Below, piece by piece: positions 54,505 to 64,000 of a stretch of DNA of 64,000 bases. The position numbers were made by a program, and so were the translations under genes. The notes beneath the pieces were generated by a model. It was not told the DNA's origin, did not search any database, and saw nothing but the letters and a program-made list of their open reading frames with translations. How positions within the stretch are numbered: the stretch's first letter is position 1; each line of letters opens with the position of its first letter. The DNA is from Prostheceraeus crozeri (taxonomy: Eukaryota; Platyhelminthes; Polycladida; Euryleptidae): assembly GCA_907163375.1 (NCBI GenBank), contig CAJQUW010007939.1, forward strand, positions 1-64,000. The letters run 5' to 3'.

Positions 54505-57500
54505 TACATTATGTTTTGCTAAAGTAATTGGAAACCACCATCAGTTGTGACTGAAATTAATATCAAGTGTGCTATAATGAAACATTTTCTACCATTAACG
54601 CGGTTATTTAACGAGGTTAGTTAAAATGGTCGAAGATTGAAACGATAACTTTGCTTCTTACATCGAGCACACAACCTAGCGGAAAATAAAAGGCACAAAG
54701 AATATAGATTAGCAGTAGAATTGATGTAGGGCTGCATTTGCTATACATGCATTCTTCTTTCAGTTTTTTTTTAGTTTTCACTAATTTTTATTTCTTCACA
54801 TATCTAAAGGTCATATTCAGATGAACGATCCCTTTCAAGGCATCAACGAGAGACTGACCATCAAGCACAATGTTGGCATCGGACGTAAATTGCATGCGAC
54901 AACAGGATTACGGCTCCAGCCGAAACAAAGCGGCTATAGATAGACTGTGTCAAGCTAAAGCATAATTTGAATTAGCTTCATAAAAATCAATACACTACCT
55001 GCAAACTTAAAAAAGGATCAATTTGGTGTCGGAAGTAACACAGGAGATAAAACCTAGAGATTACTTGAATATCTCCAAAGATGAATCGATACAATAATAA
55101 CTAATAACAACTAATAGATACAATTCAACTGCTTCATCTTGCGCAGGTAATCATACCTGATTACTGAATGTGTTTTCATAAAAGACATGATTAAAGTTTT
55201 GACACAGCAGTTGATTTGCTAGATTCACCACTTTTCTGTACTTTTTAGCGAAAATAATCTCAATGATTTTTACAACTTGTTGGTAGCTTAGATTAGTAAG
55301 CATATCTCACTTTCGGACAATTCAGACTTTTAGCTTTCAAATAATGCATAATAAGTGTACATTGGAGCAGCATGAAAATGAGATGTCGAGGTTTACCTGT
55401 GCGTGGAAATGCCCTATGGCTAAAATCGCCGGCGCTCGTAATTGTACTGATCTACGCAACCTGATCCAGCAAAAAATAAGCGGTTGAATTTTGCAACAGT
55501 GGAATCCCACTGCACCAGCAAAAGAAAGGTGTAGCCAACTTATCAATTTTTTATCAAAGGCTCCTGTTAATGAGACCGCATCGTATCCTATACATCTTAC
55601 GAAAAACAAAATCAAATTTACACTCACGCTTAATCCCGAACAGTTTCAAGGTTCGCAATTAATTATTTAACAAGGTTTATCTACAAGCGAAGTTCTATAG
55701 GCCTGTATGATTAATCGGTTAGCGCAGTAAAAAATTTTAAACTGTGTCCATCCCTGATTTTCATGATAAAGAGAATTGAACTATTGCCATGGATTAGATT
55801 GGAAAGTTACATTTTTCAAAAGAACAAAGAAATGTATGCATGTTTCAAAACGAATGCACACAGATCCATCCAAATGACTAATTTTCACTAGCACTAATTT
55901 TGACATCACATGATCAAATCAATTTCCTGCACCTAATGAGTTTTCTGTTGCTGAAGTGTATACTTACACTATTTGAAAGTAGTTTAAAATAAATGAATAT
56001 CTTATTCTAGTTAATGTTCAAGATCATTTCTAACAACTAATATTTAAATTGACCTCGGAGAATACCGGAGATCGCAGGGATTGGAAGTCTCAGGAACTGC
56101 AAATCAAAGGATTAAAAGCTTTCTTCATCAAAATTATGAAAATTGTGTCACAAAAAAACACTTTCCTCAGTTCACTTTCGATGTGAGCTTATCAACGATT
56201 TTTGAGAACAAGTCTATTCCTCGTTTATGTTTACTTCTACAAGTGGACATAAAATACAATTTGATTTCAAACATGATCGAGAAAAAAGCAAACTTCAGCT
56301 TTCTAATCACCTTTCATTTTGCGAACTTAATGGGCTACAGAAACCTACCTTCAGATTCGTGTTTTCAGAGTCGAACTAACCAATATCAATTATTTAAGTT
56401 AATCAAATGCATAACTGATGGTGTTATATTGATAAAGACTAAGATCATTCAAACATACATGTATGTGTACATAAGCAAAATATTTCTGAAAATCTGTTTG
56501 CATGTGATAATGGCATTTTTATTGTCTTTTTGCCTACATTTTAGCATCATGTAATTGGTGTTCTGGTTAGTAATGCATTTAGATATTTCTCATTTTGTGC
56601 TTTCAAGTTTTGTTGTGGCTCTAATAAAACCTGTACCGTGCAAGAAACTCAGTGCTTTGACGCTATGACATGTACTAAAAACTGGCAGCAGAGCTATGAC
56701 AGAGTCCCACTTCCAATGCGTTCCGATACATCTTACGAGGATTGGAAAAAGAAAGTATAAATTTGGCTAAAGTAAACCGAATTACCTGGTACAAAGCAAG
56801 GTCCTACTTTACTCCTATCACTCCGTGCAGTGGCAAGGCGAGCGAGGCCACTTGATATGAAGGTCATATAGGAGATATCAGTTCAGAATCCAGTTTGAGA
56901 ACGTCGTTAGCTGATGAAAATCCCTAATCCAATAATCGAAGTCCAGGTGAATGCTATCGTCGCGATCGAGGTACCTCGTTTCGAGCCAAGAACAATTACA
57001 GTTTGGAATGTAAATATGTAGTCGATTGGACAACATCAAAAGTTAAATACGTGGAATAGGCATGGAGATATCAGCACTTTCGCCGCATGTGGATCTCGTT
57101 CTCGCTGGACTGCTGATTGTCCAGACAAAGATAAGGCTAGCGACTTTGTTGAAGTAAAGATTTTTAATGACCAGCAATAAAAGCTCAGTAGGTGATTGCA
57201 AATGACTTGTCATATTGGATTCGGCTGAAATTGGCTAGCTTCTTATATCGAAAGTCTTTCAAACAAAGAGGATGATTATTACTGATTCATCATCCAATTC
57301 AGTTTTTCAATTTGGGGAACGATCAAAGTCTTGTTACGATTAACCGAACAAAGTTGCCTTGTGAAATTTCATCCTGCAAAGTCTTCTTTGAAACTGATGT
57401 CGTTGTATTTGTGATATACCTTTATTATTTTAGCAAAGATCCGATGAAGAAGGAGGGACTCAGATTGATTTTGCGAATGTGAAGCATTGTAAAGCATGTG

Positions 57501-59521
57501 CTTGGTCAGAAACTGAGTCATTTCAAGGACAGCACAGGTAGTTATTGCATTCCATTACGTCTTAGTATCTCAAACATCTGCTGTACAGGCACTGATTTGA
57601 CTCATGAAGAAAGAAAAGATGTGACAGATAAGCTTTATTGACAATTCGCCCATGCCAGCGCGAAAGGCAATTGCTTAATCAGGCAGGTAAAACTGAAGGT
57701 GGTTCACACAACTGCTTCAACGAGTTGAAATATGCGTGTATATGTGAAGTTTGCTTCAGGTACAAGAAACCTAAATATCGACAAATAGTGGTTTTGCCAA
57801 TGTCTACCAAATGTAATAAAAGTTCCACTAGATTTAAGTAGGTTAACTGTGCAAATTTACCCCATATGACAGATAGTCTCTTTTACAGTGCTGCTTAAGT
57901 CATTAGCAATAAGAAACCCGACACAATTAAGCCATTTTCCAAAGATTTTTGGAAATATGTATTTCTTTCTAAAGTCTGATTTGGCAGAAAAAGAAACCAA
58001 TACTGTGAGTATTAGTCGTTGTCTTCCTTACTTCTTGAAACTTGAACAATCGCTTTCGATTGCATCTTTCTAAAAGTACACAACGTTCAGAAAGATCACC
58101 GAGATTTGCACCTCGACCGTCGCACTGCGCACGACCGTGCTGCTTGGAGACGCGCAATCCTCTCGCAACGGAAACAGAATGACATATCGTCCAACCACCA
58201 AACCTGAGGAAACAAGGACTAATATCGGGCAGTAAGTAAATAAGTAAAAGTACAAGAACATGACCCAGTACATTCTGAGACAAGTTCAAGACAAATGCGA
58301 CCGACGTTCCCTTCTCGAGTAGTGTGTACCTACTTTTCCTCTCGAAATCGATGAAAGGACTGTGAACCTCTCAGACCATGACTCTTCCATTGACAAGCAA
58401 GCTTTTTGTTTTGGGATTGATTTATGAATTTCTCCACCGGCAATGTGCCTGTTGCCACTTAAGTTATATGGGTTACCTGAAACTCATCAAGAAAATACAC
58501 CTGTTCGCCCAATTGCAACTATGACAATTTCCGCTTGTCATGAGACTTGGAAATGGTTGTGAGGAATATTGAAACCAACCGTACAGCTTTTTGATAAACA
58601 CTGAATTCTAAGCTAACACGACTTTGTTAAAAAAATTGTTTATTTCGATGTGAGCAACTGAAAATGGCTTCCTTCAAGTCAGTTCTCTGTAGGCTATATA
58701 ATATATGCTCCTCTGATGGAGACCATTGACATGGCATTATCTAAAGTTCAAAGATAATCCTGACTAATGCCCTATTTCTTTGATGTTCTGCAGGACAGGT
58801 TACTTTTGTGTACCTGCATCGTACACTTTGCACTTGATAAAAAATTTCACCGTCATCATGATGGCTGCGCTATGGGAAGTGGACTTGGTCTACTGTTGTA
58901 AAATATCTTCATGTGAAGTCTTGAAGCGAATTTGTGTAATGATTTTAAAGTTTGACTCAATACCAATGTCTTTATGTCGACGATTCTTTTGCATTTGCCC
59001 GGAGTATCTGCGATGGAGAGATGTTGTCTCGTCTGAATAATACTCACCAAAACATTTCTTTCACATGTAAATTTATATCTGATGGCAATCCCATCTTTTC
59101 TTGATGTCCTATCCATTATTCTTAATTGTTGTGATAAAGTTCGGACCAGAGTCCACAGAAAACGAGTTGCTTGTGTGGTCACAAGTCTTCATAGCTTTGT
59201 GTCACTACATGAAAAATAATAAGCGCTGTAAAATATTTGTTTTCCATAGCTTTGAGATCTGCACGTGTGAGTTTTTGGAGGAAGAGTTTTGACCACCACT
59301 TTGATGAGAAGCGAACATACTCCTTATTTCACTGCGGACCACAAGATTGCCACATTATCTGAAAAATCTGATGTATTTGCCCCAGAGAAAATAATATCTT
59401 TGTGAAACTTCCACTTTGTGGAGAGAAATCTGTCAGTTTGATTCTTTCAAACTCGACAAGTTACGTTCCATTCTTCCTGCGTCCCCTCTGACGGTTATTT
59501 TTTTCCACCAGGCGAGTACCG
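54505..59521. other. Host-like flank, no supported gene
   Basis: AT-rich, with several 60-157-codon frames (for example 56081-56554) lacking recognisable motifs or coding-like composition. No arrays or transposon ends identified. Confidence 0.4.
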
Positions 59522-59818
59522 TTGCCATTGACCTCTGTGGAGGATGCTTTGCCATCGTCCTCGAGTTCAAAAGTGATTCACAAATGTGTTTGTAATTGTG
59601 GAGACAGTTACGTTGGCAGAACTCGAAGGCGTCTGGAAGCTCGTGTCTGTGAGCATGTGCCTCCTCGGTTCACTGTTGGTCTGGAAATCCCTTCATTTCC
59701 GTGGCGAAGCTTGTTGCTCAGTGTCCTGTTGCACATGATGACACAAATATTAACGCATGCACAATCTTTTAAGAGGTCTTATACATCAAATCAGAGAAAA
59801 CTGCTTTGCAGTCACTAA
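59522..59818 (+). pseudogene. Penelope-like element C-terminal fragment (GIY-YIG)
   Basis: The frame contains KVIHKCVCNCGDSYVGRTRR followed by RLEARVCEHVPPRF. This matches the GIY-YIG endonuclease of Penelope-like retroelements in spacing: a YK.xC...C pair, YVGRTRRRL, then R...EH. Upstream sequence from ~59,380 has further PLE-like words out of frame. No reverse transcriptase domain is intact nearby, so this is a truncated copy. Confidence 0.6.
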
Positions 59819-61310
59819 GAGAATTTACATGGAAGCTATTTCTGCCCTCGTGAATATTATTCAAATGCTTGAGGCTTCCTACTAGCATTGTCTATCAGCA
59901 GTTGTCCTGGGTACACCTTGACAAGACCAGGAGAAAGATGTCGGTGTGGACTTTATCTGAACCTTCAATGTTATGACTTCGTGGAGCTGAAATGATGGAA
60001 AAGAGCAAAAACTACATGTCACGTTCAGTGTTAATCCCAGATAGGTCTATTTAATGGATAGATTTTCCTTTTGTTCGCGATACAGCTTTGAGCAGTTTAT
60101 TGGCAGCATCAAGAAAGGCATATCACAACACAAAGGGAATGCATTTTGATTACATTGAGAAATGTGATTGCTTGCTTCGAGAATTCGATACCTGGGATTT
60201 TTCATCTTGCTCGTCCACCAAACCGAAACTCGCACTTTTGAAAAACCAGCGCGCAAAGAAGGTTTACTTCGGGGCACTGTCGTTGACGTGTTCAGATTTT
60301 CTAAAATGGATCACAGGTCTGGGCGCAGGAGCGTCAACCTCGAATCTGGCGAGCCTAGCTATGGCTTCGGCGCTTTTTTCTGAAAATCGATATACGTCTG
60401 GTACGTCAACCTCGAATATGGTGCACTCGAATTTGAAAGAAAAAACCACTCCGCGCACGGAAACTGAGGGCACCCTATCCGGCGTGATCTATCTGAAGAT
60501 TCCAGTTGGGGTCGTCAAATTCTGACGAAGGGTGAGTTCCTTTACTACATGCTACAGCTACTCTTTCATTTTTTCATTGAACTAATTTCGCTTGCAGCTA
60601 TAATTTCAAAGAATCTACTATATCCACTGAATCTAGTAATGAATAACGATAGTCCCGATATCTAAGTGAGAAAGATAACACTGTGGATGCAGCTTATCCT
60701 TTTTGAATTCAGAAGATTCAATAAAAAGGATCAAATGATTTCATTTAAGAAGTGAAACAAACATAAAAATCACAGAAATAAAAATCTTGAGTATTTGAAA
60801 TGCATATGTGCAGAATTTTTATTCAAATTGTGTGTGGCACACTGTTTCCAATATTTTTTGTATCCACCAACATTTCAAATTTGATGGATTGTGCCTCATT
60901 TTTCAGCACGCTCAATCATGCGTTGAATGTGTCGCTCAACAGTGCCGATGTACCAATCACATAAAGCAACACCACTCATTCGCCAATCTCTTCACTGTTA
61001 ATACCGTATCCCATAACATCTTCAGCACATATGTAGCTGTCTACCCGCCTGCTGCCATTATGATTTGATTGAGGTAATCAAAGGAGGTTACGTATATAAC
61101 AATGTTTCCACTCATTTACGACCCATATTAAACCTACACCCCTCCACCATTAATATGATAATTGCAGTAGTCGCTGAATCAATCATTTGGCGTGAACAGG
61201 CGTGAATTACTGCACAGACTTGATATCAATACGTAAAACTAGCTGAATCATGGCGTAAGATGAATGACATCATAAAATTTCGCCTTTGAAGCTTCATGTG
61301 ATTCATGTAG
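59819..61310. other. Spacer with no supported gene
   Basis: A short internal repeat, GTCAACCTCGAAT plus three or four bases, occurs twice near 60,335 and 60,400. The open frames spanning it (60088-60525 and overlapping) have no family resemblance. Confidence 0.35.
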
Positions 61311-61360
61311 TTCCTAATCATAGACATTGGATTACATTATCCGATGTCTATGTTCCTAAT
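61311..61360. mobile_element. 34-bp hairpin flanked by 8-bp direct repeats
   Basis: TTCCTAAT (61311-61318), then CATAGACATTGGAT, loop TACATT, ATCCGATGTCTATG, then TTCCTAAT (61353-61360). The stem pairs along 14 positions with one non-Watson-Crick pair. An 8-bp duplication is typical of hAT-type insertion; this may be an extremely reduced MITE or an excision product. Confidence 0.55.
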
Positions 61361-61721
61361 ATACTTACTCCATGATGTGGTTTTTCAAAACAAGCCTTGC
61401 CATCAAATTACCATCATGGAGCAGCTGCCAGACCACATCCCATCAACCATAGACATCAGATACATAACAGCCCAACAGTAAAACTTCAGTAAAATTCACT
61501 TGACAGCAAAAACCAACAGCAAAATAAATTAGTACAAACTAGTACATTAAAGCAATCTGATTTCTGTGTGCACCGAAAAAAAATTGCTTGCTGTTGTTTA
61601 AGCTCATGAGTTTGGAGTGGCAACTGTACATCTACACTTTCAAAAATTTAGAGTGTGGCAGCTGGCAGGTTTCTATAGAACTGCTCAAATCAACATTGTG
61701 ACGTGTGCAAAATTAATAAAA

Positions 61722-61782
61722 ATGCTTCGTTTCTTCAAAATCTTTTTCGTCGGGATCTTTCTCATTTCCTTCCTGAATGTTG
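61722..61782 (+). CDS. Possible signal-peptide exon
   Basis: ATG opens MLRFFKIFFVGIFLISFLNV, a basic N-tip plus long hydrophobic core, then GGTAAG forms a strong 5' splice site. This is the usual first exon of small secreted animal proteins. No matching second exon could be found. The frame also runs on to 61874 unspliced, so support is limited. Confidence 0.3.
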
Positions 61783-61874
61783 GTAAGAATGCCATGTTGT
61801 TTCTGTTTGTTATTGGAGATGATATAGATACAGTCGTAATTGATTCCAATGTAAGCATGCCATCATGCTACTAG

Positions 61875-64000
61875 GTGTTGTCTCGGGCTAGCTAGTTATT
61901 ACTGTACCTAGACACCAGTCAATAATACGATTCTTTCTCGAATGTGCAATTTGGTACAGGCTGTGGAAGCTGAAGAATTTAGGACACTTTTTTGCTTTGT
62001 GAGTAATCGGAAATTATTTGATACGGTTCCACGTGATTGAAGAGGAAACTTTGGAAGGCGTTCGCATGGTTGTCAAGAGCGAACATAAATCCAAGATTGG
62101 TTTGAATTCCTGACAGGTTGCGCCCTAAATACTGACAAAACTATAGAGATTTCGATCTTTCGAGCATTTTCATATATTTTTCAAGACTGCACTTAGTCCA
62201 ACTATTTTAATTTCGTCAGTTTGTTTCCCCAAATAACTTAGTCATGCTTTGAGGATATTGCATGTATACTTTGATCAAAGATTTGATGAAGGAAACAAGA
62301 ATCTTGGAATTTCAATAAAGGTGAATATGAAAATAGGCCATGCGTCTGCCGATGTTTCTAGTACCGGTTGATCGTTTGTCAATGGTACCGCAGACTGAAT
62401 TATTGGCCACTGATGACCTTTCCCCTACCGATGCTATGGACAACCAAGATAAAGAACTTTGTTCCTATGAAGAATGTGAGGGACGATTATAACTTTGGAT
62501 TAGGATGTGATGAAGCTGATGTGAAAGAGCTACGAATCGACGTTTACTGAAACCGGTCCAGTGAAATGAACCTTGGTCAAGTTGGTAAGTGTTTCTTGAT
62601 CTCTTTCAAGGTAATACCGACGTTGACACCATTCTGCTCTCCCACCATTCTCTTTTTTGTTTTCGCTCAGCTGGCGTCTATTGAACGTGGACTCAAATGT
62701 ACACAAGGAAATGAACGTTGAAATTCAATTGTAGGAATATGATCGCACAGCGGCAAATCTACGATGTAGTGAGGTGGCGTGGATTTCTCGTCATTTGAAA
62801 CTCCGATAAAGGTGAAATGAATTGTGCAAGGCACAAGGCGACAATGCCATGACTGGCTTCACCTTCACAAAGGGAAAGAAACCGAAGAACAGAAGAGATA
62901 TCCAAGACGGGAATGGCACATGATGCTTTACTCAGAGAATTTTTGAAGAAAAGGTTCATGGCTGAGATGGAGACAGCATGTGGTTAAAATGACCACGAGA
63001 TCAATTAACTGAAGAAAATACAACGATGTTGATGATATCAGCACCGGATTCACACCTAAGTTAATTCCCACGTTTGTTTCCAGAATGCCTTTTTGTTGGA
63101 TTGCCAATATATTAGCCTACTCAATAATGAGATCGCTGAATAAGCTAATAATTTGATGCTCATTGGTAATTCCCACATTTGTTGCCGGACTACTAATTCC
63201 AGTAGTGTGACCACAAGATCAGTGAGATAAGGAAGATATATCTGCTGCGGTACCTAGTCATGTTGATGATACCACATGCGAGTATGATATTTATTGCTAA
63301 CTCGCACATTTAGTATCACAAAATTCCTTTGTTGCTTGATTCTAAGTTGGTTTGTGTTTCATGTCCCTGAAAAAATTTCGTGGAAACTGATAATATATTT
63401 CTCGAATTACATCATTTGTTTAAGTTTGCTACCACATTCACCATATGGAAGCCGGAAAAATCGATGAACTTAAAATGCTGAAGTTCGTATAGATCCTGTA
63501 GTCCTGTATGTGAGCGCAGAATTGATGTTAATTATTTCGACAGATTTATGTCAACATGATGCGACGCATTGTACAGAGTTTTTTATGATCAGTCTACGGC
63601 TATGATGAAAAGTTGGCCTACCGGTATTTTAAAAGGCTGCATGTCTGTGGTATCGTTAAATTTTCTTTCTATTTCTGGTCTGACCAAAAACTGTGTCATT
63701 CTGTCGCTAATCGATCGAAATTCTTGAGCTCGAACCTAGCTTAGATCATCAGGATTTTTCCCGATCATCGCTTGCAAAATGTATGTTCTCAGGTAAATTG
63801 GTGACGACCTAAGCGGTAAATTTACCCCATCATCGCTTGAGAAATGTTTGATTTCAGAAATAGGCCTATTGGTGGGGACTTAATTGGCATAATATTAGGA
63901 AGTGCACCTGCAGAAGCGCATAAGAAACTTAAGCCTTTGAACTTTGTCGCGATTACCCCTATGAGCCATGTCGCATTCACCCGAACATGTATTAAACTAC
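61875..64000. other. Host-like DNA, no supported gene
   Basis: Only short frames. One Asp/Glu/Cys-containing stretch around 62,340-62,490 might be exon-like but has no verified splice boundaries. Confidence 0.35.

Noticed and set aside
56081-56554. 157-codon frame in the right flank
   Set aside because: Composition typical of random AT-rich translation, hydrophobic C-terminus included; no family resemblance or gene context.
62340-62560. Acidic exon-like stretch near 62.4 kb as second exon of the signal-peptide gene
   Set aside because: Joining candidate acceptors (near 61,960 and 62,338) to the 61,782 donor gives early stops in phase.

Overview
The window reads as nuclear DNA of a metazoan, most likely a marine invertebrate. 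It is AT-rich and gene-poor, has intron-type splice signals, one animal cyclin-like exon (resembling CNTD1), and several classes of animal transposable element. It is not bacterial: no operons, ribosome-binding sites or tRNA/rRNA clusters were seen. No species can be named from sequence alone.

Layout. 1-5.2 kb is low-information sequence with a T-dominated tract and a direct duplication that look partly like consensus or assembly damage. 5.2-14.8 kb (minus strand) is a decayed Polinton/Maverick (adintovirus-like) element. It carries an adenain-like protease, double-jelly-roll major capsid protein, a PX-like basic protein, a minor capsid/penton candidate, a chromodomain integrase, a packaging ATPase, several lineage proteins and an IAP-type RING protein. 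No DNA polymerase B is visible. 14.8-21.2 kb is a piggyBac element inserted at TTAA just upstream of the RING gene. It is itself split by a 4.0-kb Gypsy-type LTR retrotransposon with 249-bp LTRs and a CACTC target duplication. 21.2-29.4 kb is host-like DNA with one unrecognised exon, the CNTD1-like exon and fold-back elements.

The centre of interest is 29,476-54,498. It is a 25.0-kb palindrome with a spacerless centre at 40,728/40,729, flanked by a perfect 6-bp duplication (ACTCCC) and beginning 5'-AG. The 6-bp duplication and 5'-AG are the termini expected of a Polinton-type integrase. It encodes no polymerase, integrase or capsid protein. From the tip inward each arm holds: (i) subterminal repeats carrying C8-C12 runs; (ii) a 3.6-kb core with three TATA+TCATTY promoters, two short unrecognised ORFs, histone-type 3' stem-loops just after both stop codons, a family of hairpins with an invariant CUAU loop, and a repeated RNA-like element in which a UUCG tetraloop is replaced by GUAA; (iii) about 5 kb of ~29-bp minisatellite in which most monomers carry AATAAA. 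Transcription from both arms points toward the centre. The arms differ in length by 2,517 bp, all of it accounted for by repeat copy number. I regard it as a non-autonomous, Polinton-like palindromic element or an integrated head-to-head viral or replicative form. I do not recognise a described family.

54.5-64 kb is host-like DNA with a Penelope GIY-YIG fragment, a 34-bp micro-hairpin with 8-bp flanking repeats and a possible signal-peptide exon. Frameshifts in otherwise young-looking elements suggest unpolished long-read consensus in places, so breaks in ORFs should not all be read as biological decay.
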